From Hoeflea sp. (GTDB lineage Bacteria; Pseudomonadota; Alphaproteobacteria; Rhizobiales; Rhizobiaceae): a stretch of 64,000 nt of DNA. The stretch covers positions 1 to 64,000 of the forward strand of contig NZ_JAUXOD010000121.1 in NCBI RefSeq assembly GCF_030682515.1. Reading direction: 5' to 3'. The position numbers and the translations under genes are program-made. Shown here one piece after another: positions 1-6,924 of the stretch; positions within the stretch are counted from its first letter, which is position 1, and every line of letters begins with the position of its first letter. The notes under the pieces are model-generated. The model was given only the letters and a program-made list of their open reading frames with translations. It had not been told where the DNA came from and did no database searches.

Positions 1-388
1 TGGCGATCGCCTGGGGCGAGAGATCCGAGCGGCGGGCGGCGGCGCGGGCATGCGGCGCGCCGCGGCGGGCGACGGCCCGTGCCAGCGTGCTTTCCTTGAG
101 CAGCGGATAATGGGCGATGAACGGGGCGGCGATGGCGATCGGCTCGTTGACCAGCATGTCGGCCACGTCGTCGGGCAGGCGGGGAAGCCGCGACAGCGCC
201 GCCGAGGCGGTGCGCTTCACATCGGGGTGGGCGCCTGCGTAGAGCGGCATGAACAGGCGCGAGAAGCGGACCAGATCCTGCCGCGTCGGGCGCTCCAGGC
301 ACTCGAGCCCGCTGATCGCCGCCATCAGCACCTGGTCCTTGCGGTGGGCCGCATCGGGCCGTTCGAGATCGCGGAAATTGTCGGACAC
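1..388 (-). CDS. DUF2336-like protein, N-terminal part (cut by window edge)
   Basis: An open frame runs leftward off the window from a GTG at 386-388; a second in-frame GTG lies two codons upstream. An AAGG sequence about 10 nt upstream can serve as ribosome site. The 129 visible residues contain no stop and look helical and alanine/arginine-rich, beginning VSDNFRDLERPD and containing the stretch RPTRQDLVRFSRLF. This resembles the HEAT-like DUF2336 family of alphaproteobacteria, whose function is unknown. The gene has no ATG start, so an ATG-only search misses it. The family assignment is from memory of the pattern and is moderate; that the frame is coding is more secure because its codon third positions are G/C-rich. 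Confidence 0.6.
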   Translation of the reverse strand, partial: MSDNFRDLERPDAAHRKDQVLMAAISGLECLERPTRQDLVRFSRLFMPLYAGAHPDVKRTASAALSRLPRLPDDVADMLVNEPIAIAAPFIAHYPLLKESTLARAVARRGAPHARAAARRSDLSPQAIA

Positions 389-540
389 GGGCACACCTTG
401 ACTGAAACGCAACTGGACACTTCGCTCAATTTATCCCAAAAGCGTTAGCGAGCTGTTAACCAAGTCATGGCTTGATGGCCGCCAAGCAAGGAGAAGAGTG
501 TCGAGCGTATTTCCTGTTCCACGGCGTGGGAGTTTAGAAT

Positions 541-831
541 ATGGCGACAATACTGACCTTTGATGTTTCGCGCTGCCGGCGGGGTCCCGCAGAGCCGGCT
601 CACGCCGCTGACGGCCCGGCGCGGGTGCTGATCTTCACCGGCGTCCGCCGCGAACCGCTCCATCCCCGCCCGCCGCGCCATCCCGAACCGATGTTCGAGG
701 ATCCCCTGCCCAGCCATCGCCTTCCAGGGGATCGCATTCAAGGCAATCCCCGCTACCGCGAGCCGCTTCTCAAGGACCCGGCGCCCGACAAGCCCGGCGG
801 CCGCAAGCCCCGCCGCGGCAAGGCCGGCTAG
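541..831 (+). CDS. Small conserved-type hypothetical protein
   Basis: This 96-residue protein starts MATILTFDVSRCRRG and contains VLIFTGVRREPL, a pattern seen in short rhizobial hypothetical proteins that I cannot name. A GGGAG about 8 nt before the ATG is a plausible ribosome site. The second half is rich in proline, arginine and basic residues and ends GGRKPRRGKAG. There are no membrane segments or signal peptide. It stands alone, divergent from the DUF2336-like gene. No function is assigned. An antisense frame overlaps it but has poorer codon usage. Confidence 0.55.
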   Translation: MATILTFDVSRCRRGPAEPAHAADGPARVLIFTGVRREPLHPRPPRHPEPMFEDPLPSHRLPGDRIQGNPRYREPLLKDPAPDKPGGRKPRRGKAG

Positions 832-893
832 GGCAAGGTCAGGCGCGTGTGGCATTCATAGCAGAGCAGTCCTTTTTTCGTGCCCTCTCTCCT

Positions 894-1029
894 CCGTCAT
901 CCCGGTCCCCGCGCCGGGTTCCAGCGGGCGAGCGTCGGCTGACCGGAAGACCTTTGTTTGCAAAATGAAGGGTCTCTCACCGCGCGGACGCGCGGTGGCT
1001 GGACCCCGGCGCGGGGGCCGGGGTGACGG
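894..1029. repeat. RIME-like palindromic dispersed repeat
   Basis: Two 32-nt arms at 894-925 and 998-1029 are inverted copies with only three mismatches, each a possible G-U pair. Between them lies a second hairpin at about 979-995 (CCGCGCG / CGCGCGG core). The 832-1086 gap holds nothing else recognisable. The structure is like the Rhizobium intergenic mosaic elements. A right-half relative occurs at the 3' end of the TerS gene (6812-6863). Confidence 0.7.
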
Positions 1030-1086
1030 TGACGGAAGCTGCTTGCCTCAAGTGAGATTTTGTGGGCCAGGAGGCCTTTTGTGGCC

Positions 1087-1641
1087 TCACGCAGGCTCTA
1101 TGCGGAACGGGGCGCAGAGCGCGCCGGCGAGAAAGGCGCGGGCGGCGGGTTCGTGGCTGGGCAGCGGCGCGATGGCGCGGAGGGCGACATAGCCTTCGGG
1201 CCGGGTCAGTTCGACCAGCACCGCGCGCTCGAGCGCGGCGGGCATGACGCGGCGCAATTGCAGCATCTGCGTCGGGGTGACGAAGGCGATGTCGACATCC
1301 GTGCCGATCGAGGAGCGGTCATTCATCGAATAGGTCTCGTTCGACGAGGCGTCATAGGCCGACAGCGTCCACATCGCCACATCGCCAGAAGCGACGATGC
1401 GGACCGGGGCGGCGGAAATGTCGAAGCGGCACACCGCGGTGCGGATATGGGGATCGTCGTTGAACAGCCCCGTCGGGTTGGGTTCGTTGGCGAGCGGGAA
1501 GAAGCGGTGCGGCGCCCCCATCGCCTCCACCCGCGTCCAGGCGTCCTTGCCGGTCCATTTGGGCAGCGCCAGGATGACGACGATGTGGACGATGGCCGCC
1601 CCCACCAGTCCGATGGCGATGGCAAGCAGCACGCTACGCAT
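1087..1641 (-). CDS. DUF1254-type membrane-anchored protein
   Basis: This 184-residue protein has one N-terminal hydrophobic segment (about residues 4-28, VLLAIAIGLVGAAIVHIVV) followed by a soluble, presumably periplasmic domain. It overlaps the upstream DUF1214-like gene by 8 bp, so the two are very probably cotranscribed and translationally coupled. In rhizobia a short DUF1254-related gene commonly pairs with a DUF1214 gene near a class A penicillin-binding protein, and that arrangement is seen here. Function is unknown. Pair architecture and synteny are the main support; I could not align the domain itself. Confidence 0.65.
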   Translation of the reverse strand: MRSVLLAIAIGLVGAAIVHIVVILALPKWTGKDAWTRVEAMGAPHRFFPLANEPNPTGLFNDDPHIRTAVCRFDISAAPVRIVASGDVAMWTLSAYDASSNETYSMNDRSSIGTDVDIAFVTPTQMLQLRRVMPAALERAVLVELTRPEGYVALRAIAPLPSHEPAARAFLAGALCAPFRIEPA

Positions 1642-2221
1642 CGCGGCAGCCGATCAGCGAGATGGAGGGCATGTCGAGATCGACCATGCGCGACGAGGAC
1701 GCCGCGGGCGTGTCGATCAGGGTCAGGATAAAACGCACCGGGCCGCTCGCGTCCAGCCTGATCCAGTTGCCGGGTTCGGGCGTGGCGTTGACCCTGATGC
1801 TGAAGGCGCCGTCGATGCGGCGAAGCGTCGTCCAGGAGTTCAGCGTCACGGGAAACCGCGCCTCGGCCGCAAGCGGCGCATCTGCGGCGTCGGCGATCCG
1901 CAAGGTCCAGAACCGCGCCGGCGGCGTCGTTCCGGAAATCTCATAGGCACATTTGCCCGACAGCGCTGCCCCCGTCTCGTCGGCCTCGGCGGTGAACACC
2001 AGCCCCTCGGCGCGGCCGAGCAGGATGCGGCCGTCGCCGGCGCGGTGCGCCTTGGCGAAGGGATCGGCTTTCGACGTCTGCAGGTCCGGATAGGCGCTCC
2101 AGGTGCCAAGATCGATCGCGCCGAAGCCGGAGGTGGCCTTGAGCATCCAGGACGCCGACCAGGCGCCGCCGCCGAAGGCGATCACCAGCGTGAGAAGAAC
2201 CAGGACGGGCAGGCGGAACAC
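1634..2221 (-). CDS. DUF1214-type membrane-anchored protein
   Basis: This 195-residue protein has an N-terminal membrane anchor (about residues 5-28) and then a beta-rich domain containing ARFWTLRIADAAD and FSIRVNATPEPGNWIRLD. The motif pattern of an aromatic-rich WTL strand followed by PEPGNWIRL fits DUF1214, which is normally the C-terminal half of DUF1254/DUF1214 proteins. Here the two halves are separate, overlapping genes. It is the first gene of the pair, downstream of the penicillin-binding protein on the same strand. No enzymatic role is established for this family, and none is proposed. Confidence 0.7.
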   Translation of the reverse strand: MFRLPVLVLLTLVIAFGGGAWSASWMLKATSGFGAIDLGTWSAYPDLQTSKADPFAKAHRAGDGRILLGRAEGLVFTAEADETGAALSGKCAYEISGTTPPARFWTLRIADAADAPLAAEARFPVTLNSWTTLRRIDGAFSIRVNATPEPGNWIRLDASGPVRFILTLIDTPAASSSRMVDLDMPSISLIGCRDA

Positions 2222-2392
2222 GGGCGGGGTTTTCCTTCGTCACTGCTGCGCGGCAAGGGCCGCCCAGGATGCGTCAAACCGGAGCGGCAGCGCGCCTGGC
2301 CGGCGGGCGCCGGCCGGACGTGAAGCGCCGCCACAAAACCGTGTCGTCATGAAATCTCTTCCCGCCGCCAGAAAGCCCCGTGGCCAGGCATC

Positions 2393-2414
2393 CCCGGATC
2401 CTTGAAGATCCGGG
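2393..2414 (-). terminator. Hairpin downstream of the penicillin-binding protein gene
   Basis: An 8-bp perfect stem (CCCGGATC / GATCCGGG) with a 6-nt loop lies 24 nt past the stop codon at 2438. It lacks a clear T-run in the direction of transcription, so termination is only a suggestion. The rest of the 2222-2437 gap shows nothing recognisable. Confidence 0.35.
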
Positions 2415-2437
2415 CTCCCGAACCGGGTCATGACTTA

Positions 2438-4675
2438 TCATCGTTCGACGGTGTTGGGAACAAGCTCCGGCGATGTTTGCAGCGGCGCCGCGGCCAGGCG
2501 CCCGGCGGCGCCGAGCGGCTTGGCGCGCTCGAACGCATCGGCCAGATTGCGCAGGACGGTGGTGGTGTCGCGGTTGAGGCTGCGCGGCCGCTGCAGCGCC
2601 GGCAGCGCATTGCCGTCGGCGTCGGTCGCCGCACTCGCCACCAGCGGCGCCGCGCCCGGTGCCGGAAGCGGATTGTCGACGCCGGGAATGGCCCGGAGCT
2701 CGATGCCCTGGTGGGCATAGTCCATCAGCCGCTTGAAGGTCATCGCCGGCAGCGAGCCGCCGGTCATGCGGTTGGACGAGGTGTAGTCGTCATTGCCGAA
2801 CCAGACCGCGGCGGTGAAATTGCCGGTGAAGCCGCAGAACCAGGCGTCGCGGTAGGCCTGGGTGGTGCCGGTCTTGCCGCCGGTCAGCACCCCGTCGACG
2901 GCCGCGCGCCGCGCCGTGCCGGCATAGGGGACGCGGGTCAGCATCTGGTTCATGGAGTTGTTGGCGGTCTCCGACAGCACCCGCTCGGCGGGCGGTTCGT
3001 CGCGGGCGAAATCATAGAGAACGTCGCCCTTGTAGTTGACGATCTGGGCGATGCCGTGGCGGCGCGACTGGACGCCGCCGGCGGGAAACACCGCATAGGC
3101 GGTGGCCTGGTCGAGCACGGTCATTTCCGAGGTGCCGATGGGAATGGTGACGTCGCGGCGGATCGGCGTCTCGACGCCGAACTTCTTGGCGATGCCCATG
3201 ATCTGGCCGATCGCGTCCTCGCCGAGCTGCTCCTTGGCGAGCCGGACGGGCACGGTGTTGATCGACCGGGCGAAGGCCGACTTCATGTCGACGCGGCCGG
3301 AATAGCCGCCATTGTAGTTCTTCGGGTTCCAGTTGCCCCAGTGGATCGGCGCATCGACGATGGTGCTGTCGGGCGTCATGCCTTTTTCCATGGCGAGCGC
3401 ATAGGGGAAGATCTTGAACGAGGAGCCCGGCTGCCGGAGCGCGCGCGAGGCGCGGTTGAACTGGCTTTCGCCATAGTCGCGACCGCCGACCATGGCGCGG
3501 ACGGCGCCGCCGTGCTCGATCAGCACCAGCGCCGCCTGGCTCGCGCGGTAGCGCTCGCCCTCCTGGCGCAGGCTGGTCTCGACCGCGGCTTCCGCGGCCT
3601 CCTGCATGCCCGGATCGATGGTGGTGCGCACGACCAGCGAATGCTGGTCGAAGCCGCCGGCGATGCGCTTGACCTCCTCGAAGGCCCAGTCGAGGAAATA
3701 GTCCGGCGCCTCATGGTCGCCGCGGTCGATGACGCTGGCGGGATTGCGCCGCGCGCCGATGACCTGGCCCTCGGTCATCAGATTGCCCTGGACCAGGTTG
3801 GACAGCACCTCGTTGGCGCGCGCGCGGGCGGCGGGAAGGTTGATGTGCGGCGCGTAGCGGGCAGGGGCCTTGAACAGGCCCGCCAGCATCGCCGCTTCCG
3901 CGATCGAGACCTCGGTGATGTCCTTGCCGAAATAGAACTGCGCCGCCGCCGCCGCCCCGAAGGTGCCGCCGCCCATATAGGCGCGGTCGAGATAGAGCCT
4001 GAGAATTTCCTTCTTGGGCAGGTTGGCCTCGAGCCAGAAGGCCAGGAACGCCTCCTTGATCTTGCGCTCGAGCGTGCGCTCATTGGTCAGGAACAGGTTC
4101 TTGGCCAATTGCTGGGTGATGGTCGAGCCGCCCTGGACCACCGAATTGGCCTTGACGTTTTCGGTCATGGCGCGGGTCAGCCCGAAGAAGTCGATGCCGA
4201 AATGCTCGAAGAAGCGCCGGTCCTCGGTGGCCAGCACCGCCTTGACGAAATGATCGGGCAGCTGATCGACGGGAACGGAATCCTCGTGGATGATGCCGCG
4301 GTGGCCGATCTCGGTGCCGTAGCGATCGAGGAAGGTGACGGCGAAATCGTCGCGCGCCTGCCAGTTGCCCGAGGTCTCCTCGAAGGCCGGCAGCGCCAGC
4401 GCCAAGAGCAGCACGAAGCCCGCGGTGCCCGCATTCATGCCTTCGCCGGCGACCTCGAACACGGCCTTCCAGACGCCACGGGTGCGGAAGCGGCGGAAGA
4501 AGATGGTGATCTCCTCCCAGATCTCGCCCACACGGAACCCGGCGTTCCAGATCGACGAATCGATCCAGGAATCGATGCGGAGCAAAAAATTGGAGCGCTT
4601 GCGCGGCCTGTCTTCCTGGTTGAACGGGTCTTGCACGGGTCTCGATCCATTGCGGTCGGCGGCGGTCTCGGCCAT
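2438..4675 (-). CDS. Class A penicillin-binding protein (PBP1a-type, bifunctional)
   Basis: This enzyme polymerises and cross-links peptidoglycan in the periplasm. From the chosen ATG at 4675 it has 745 residues; an in-frame upstream ATG at 4774 would add 33 residues unlike the family. A cytoplasmic basic tail precedes one membrane segment (TAGFVLLLALALPAF). The glycosyltransferase-51 domain shows ATEDRRFFEHFG with the catalytic Glu, then GGSTITQQLAKNLFL and ERKIKEAFLA. The transpeptidase domain has the SxxK motif in PGSSFK, SxN as SIN, and KTGTT. All catalytic motifs are intact. It is followed on the same strand by the DUF1214/DUF1254 pair and is divergent from the YcgN-like gene. Which PBP1 paralog this is cannot be decided here. 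Confidence 0.93.
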   Translation of the reverse strand: MAETAADRNGSRPVQDPFNQEDRPRKRSNFLLRIDSWIDSSIWNAGFRVGEIWEEITIFFRRFRTRGVWKAVFEVAGEGMNAGTAGFVLLLALALPAFEETSGNWQARDDFAVTFLDRYGTEIGHRGIIHEDSVPVDQLPDHFVKAVLATEDRRFFEHFGIDFFGLTRAMTENVKANSVVQGGSTITQQLAKNLFLTNERTLERKIKEAFLAFWLEANLPKKEILRLYLDRAYMGGGTFGAAAAAQFYFGKDITEVSIAEAAMLAGLFKAPARYAPHINLPAARARANEVLSNLVQGNLMTEGQVIGARRNPASVIDRGDHEAPDYFLDWAFEEVKRIAGGFDQHSLVVRTTIDPGMQEAAEAAVETSLRQEGERYRASQAALVLIEHGGAVRAMVGGRDYGESQFNRASRALRQPGSSFKIFPYALAMEKGMTPDSTIVDAPIHWGNWNPKNYNGGYSGRVDMKSAFARSINTVPVRLAKEQLGEDAIGQIMGIAKKFGVETPIRRDVTIPIGTSEMTVLDQATAYAVFPAGGVQSRRHGIAQIVNYKGDVLYDFARDEPPAERVLSETANNSMNQMLTRVPYAGTARRAAVDGVLTGGKTGTTQAYRDAWFCGFTGNFTAAVWFGNDDYTSSNRMTGGSLPAMTFKRLMDYAHQGIELRAIPGVDNPLPAPGAAPLVASAATDADGNALPALQRPRSLNRDTTTVLRNLADAFERAKPLGAAGRLAAAPLQTSPELVPNTVER

Positions 4676-4815
4676 CCACAGGTTGCCTGGTGCGCCGTGG
4701 GTGACGGCGCCGCGGATTTCGCCCCTGTGGCCTATGCTTTTGGCCGATTTTCGTTCAAAGGACAAGCCGGACAAGCGCGCGCAGGCGTCGCGACATGCAA
4801 ATAAGGATAACTGCC

Positions 4816-5268
4816 ATGGGCGCCAAGCCCTTCTGGGTCACCAAGCAGCTTGACGAGATGACGGCAGTCGAATGGGAAAGCCTGTGCGACGGCTGCGGCC
4901 GCTGCTGCCTGAACAAGCTCGAGGACTGGGACACCGGCGAGATTGCCTGGACCTCTATTGCCTGCCGCCTGCTTGATGGCGAGACCTGCCGCTGCAAGGA
5001 CTATTCCAACCGCCAGGCGACCGTGCCCGACTGCATCGGACTGACGCCCGACCAGGTCGAGACCATCACCTGGCTGCCGCCCACCTGCGGCTACCGGCTC
5101 GTGGCCGAAGGTTCCGATCTCTACTGGTGGCATCCGCTGGTCTCGGGCGATCCCGACACCGTGCACGAGGCGGGCGTCTCGGTGCGCGGCCGGACGCTAA
5201 GCGAGGCCGACATCCCGGTCGAGGATTTCGAGGACTACCTGGTCGAATGGCCGGGCGAGGAGCCGTAG
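4816..5268 (+). CDS. YcgN/UPF0260 family cysteine-cluster protein
   Basis: This 150-residue soluble protein contains the pattern [12 protein letters not shown] near the N terminus and further cysteines in [16 protein letters not shown], the signature of the YcgN (UPF0260) family. The cysteines probably bind a metal or Fe-S cluster, which is inference from the family pattern. The start at 4816 is preferred over an ATG at 4795 because AAGGAT lies about 9 nt before it. It is divergent from the penicillin-binding protein gene, and the two share a short promoter region. Biological role is not established. Confidence 0.88.
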   Translation: MGAKPFWVTKQLDEMTAVEWESLCDGCGRCCLNKLEDWDTGEIAWTSIACRLLDGETCRCKDYSNRQATVPDCIGLTPDQVETITWLPPTCGYRLVAEGSDLYWWHPLVSGDPDTVHEAGVSVRGRTLSEADIPVEDFEDYLVEWPGEEP

Positions 5269-5542
5269 GCGCAGGCTGCCGCGGCTGTGCGATCATGACG
5301 GCGAGCGCTGCCGGGAACAGCACGAAGAAGCCACAGATCCGAAGCGTCATCAACAGGATGAAGACCGGAAACGGCCAGGCGACCCAGAGCGCCGGGCGGT
5401 TCGAGGCTGAGGTCGCGATGGGTCGCGAAAAAGGCGGATGGCAGGCCCGGGTGGCCGGACGCGCAACGGCGCAGGTCGCGCGCGGGAACAAGCCGGGCCG
5501 ACGCGCGTTATGGACATGTGAGTTCAAACCGGAGGCTTCCCC

Positions 5543-5704
5543 ATGATCCAATGGATCCTGATCCTGCTGATTGTCGCGGCCGTGGCCGGCCTGCTCGGCT
5601 TCGGCCGCCTGTCGGGCGCGGCCCTGAGCGGCGCCAAGCTGCTGATCGGCATCGTGCTGGTGCTGTTCCTGCTGGCCGTGCTCGGCATCATCGCCATCGC
5701 CTGA
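5543..5704 (+). CDS. DUF1328-family small membrane protein
   Basis: This 53-residue peptide is almost entirely hydrophobic. It has two predicted membrane segments, IQWILILLIVAAVAGLLGF and LLIGIVLVLFLLAVLGIIAI, joined by a glycine/serine/alanine-rich turn (GRLSGAALSGAK). This matches the DUF1328 (YtjA-like) pattern. A strong GGAGG lies 7 nt before the ATG. A Rho-independent terminator follows about 80 nt downstream, so it appears to be a single-gene unit. Function is unknown; relatives are small inner-membrane proteins often associated with stress. Confidence 0.85.
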   Translation: MIQWILILLIVAAVAGLLGFGRLSGAALSGAKLLIGIVLVLFLLAVLGIIAIA

Positions 5705-5784
5705 CGCCACGACCTTCCCCCTGCCGTCCCTCGCCCCGGGGACGGCGCCCGCGCTTCACCCTGAAAAGGCTGAAGCCACCTGAA

Positions 5785-5816
5785 CCGCCGGAGAGAGATC
5801 TCTGGCGGCTTTTTTT
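5785..5816 (+). terminator. Rho-independent terminator after the DUF1328 gene
   Basis: A stem built from CCGCC...GGCGG, extended by GAGA/TCTC pairing, is followed directly by a run of seven T after the C. It is positioned 80 nt after the DUF1328 stop. Confidence 0.85.
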
Positions 5817-5833
5817 GTGTGCCCTCATCCGTC

Positions 5834-5885
5834 TGCGGCGGTTCACGAAACCGCCGCATCCACCTTCTCCACGGGTGGGAGAAGG
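5834..5885. repeat. Double-hairpin intergenic repeat
   Basis: A perfect 10-bp stem (TGCGGCGGTT / AACCGCCGCA, 5834-5858) is followed by an 8-bp stem (CCTTCTCC / GGAGAAGG, 5863-5885). CTCATCC-type text with an 'ACCTTCTCC...GGGAGAAGG' hairpin recurs as a dispersed intergenic repeat in many rhizobial genomes. Only one copy is in this window, so the repeat status is from general knowledge. Confidence 0.5.
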
Positions 5886-5945
5886 GAGGGGTGCCCGGCG
5901 GCGGGTCCGGTGCATGGAGATTCTGAGAATATAGGAAAATAATCC

Positions 5946-5974
5946 TTGACGGTGTGACGGGGCTCTGGTAGGAT
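5946..5974 (+). promoter_or_regulatory. Sigma70-type promoter of candidate sRNA
   Basis: TTGACG (5946-5951) and TAGGAT (5969-5974) are separated by exactly 17 nt, and an A/T-rich tract lies upstream. There is no start codon of a plausible gene immediately downstream. The transcript would begin near 5981. Confidence 0.65.
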
Positions 5975-5980
5975 TATGCC

Positions 5981-6085
5981 ATCGTCACAGAAGTGCGCCT
6001 GACGAGCTCTGGCCCGGAGGCCGGGTTCTGTGGACCGGATATGATCTGCGACAAGCGCCTGCGGCTCGGCCCGGGCGCTTTTTTT
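5981..6085 (+). ncRNA. Candidate small RNA upstream of the GTA cluster
   Basis: A region of about 105 nt lies between a good sigma70-type promoter and a Rho-independent terminator (AAGCGCC / GGCGCTT stem, 6053-6080, then seven T). It contains an internal GC-rich hairpin near 6012-6025. No convincing reading frame with a ribosome site is present. It does not match an RNA family I can name; SRP RNA and 6S signatures are absent. It lies 38 nt before TerS, so it could alternatively be a terminated leader of the GTA operon. Terminator read-through would then control GTA transcription. Confidence 0.5.
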
Positions 6086-6123
6086 GGCCGTCGGGCCGAT
6101 GTCAGGGATTTCGCGAGGACAGG

Positions 6124-6861
6124 ATGACCGGGAGCTTTGAGGCCTTGGGGCGGGGGATTGTGTCCGCGATCGAGACCCCTGTGGGTCGGGAGAGTGGTCA
6201 ATTCCCCGCGGCCTCGACCGAGGCGGCGTTGATCGATCTCGTGGTCGAGATGGTGCTGGCGCTCGAGCCGCTGGAACACAAGCAGCACGCCTCGGGCGAC
6301 GGAGATGCGATGGCGCCCTTGGATGCGCCAGATCCGCCGAGTGCGTTGGAGCACGCCGATGCGCCGGCAGCCGGAAGCGCGGGCGCCGCGAAGCTGGTGG
6401 CCCCGACGCTGGTGGCCCCGACGCTGGTGGCTGAGAGCACGCAGAGGATGCTGGCGCAGATGCGCGCCGTGCTCGACCGCGAGGCGGCAAGGCTCGGCGT
6501 CGATGGCGCCGAGGGCAAGGCCGCAGTCGACCAGGTGTCGCTGATCGCCCGCACGCTCGAGAAGATCGACCAGATGGAGCGGCTGATCGCCGAGGACCAG
6601 GCGCGCGCCACGGCACGCACGCTCAGCGCCGACGAGCGCGAGCAATTGAGGCAGACCGTGCGCCAGCTCATCCTCGCCGCCGCCGAACGGCTGGCGGCGG
6701 AGCGGCGGGTGGATGAGGCCGGCGGGGCCGGGGTGGCCGAAGTGGCGGGCGACGTTGCGCAGGTCCCTGATGCGGGAGGCAAGCATGTCTCTGCAGCCCG
6801 GGACAAGTCCCCTGATCCGGCAGACGCCGGGTCGCTGGATCCCGGACCGGGTCCGGGGTGA
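6124..6861 (+). CDS. GTA small terminase subunit-like protein (g1/TerS)
   Basis: This 245-residue protein lies immediately before the large terminase. The middle part (about residues 115-200) is a charged helical region with heptad character (RMLAQMRAVLDREAARL, SLIARTLEKIDQMERLI). It resembles the coiled-coil core of GTA small terminases. The N-terminal third is acidic and low-complexity and includes a tandem LVAPTLVAPTLVA encoded by two 15-bp direct repeats. The last residues (SLDPGPGPG) and the stop codon come from a dispersed palindromic repeat (6812-6863), so the C terminus is probably not ancestral. In RcGTA-type systems TerS has reduced sequence specificity, consistent with packaging of host DNA. 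Identification rests on position and helical pattern. Confidence 0.65.
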   Translation: MTGSFEALGRGIVSAIETPVGRESGQFPAASTEAALIDLVVEMVLALEPLEHKQHASGDGDAMAPLDAPDPPSALEHADAPAAGSAGAAKLVAPTLVAPTLVAESTQRMLAQMRAVLDREAARLGVDGAEGKAAVDQVSLIARTLEKIDQMERLIAEDQARATARTLSADEREQLRQTVRQLILAAAERLAAERRVDEAGGAGVAEVAGDVAQVPDAGGKHVSAARDKSPDPADAGSLDPGPGPG

Positions 6862-6863
6862 CG
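6812..6863. repeat. RIME-like half element forming the TerS 3' end
   Basis: A CCGGC/GCCGG hairpin is followed by 30 nt at 6834-6863 that align with the right arm of the repeat at 998-1029 (31 nt) with one gap and few substitutions. The TGA of the TerS gene (6859-6861) lies within the repeat's GGGGTGACG end. Confidence 0.6.
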
Positions 6864-6924
6864 TGGCGGGTTAAGTGCCTTTGAAACGGGTGCGCTTGTT
6901 GAACGGTGAGCGGAAGGGCGCGGC

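Noticed and set aside
2402-4804. 800-codon open frame antisense to the penicillin-binding protein gene
   Set aside because: It mirrors a gene with intact catalytic motifs; long antisense frames are expected at this GC content and the product has no recognisable motif.
5981-6085. SRP (4.5S) RNA, 6S RNA or SAM-II riboswitch
   Set aside because: The GGAA-tetraloop motif, the 6S bubble layout and the SAM-II conserved sequence are not present.
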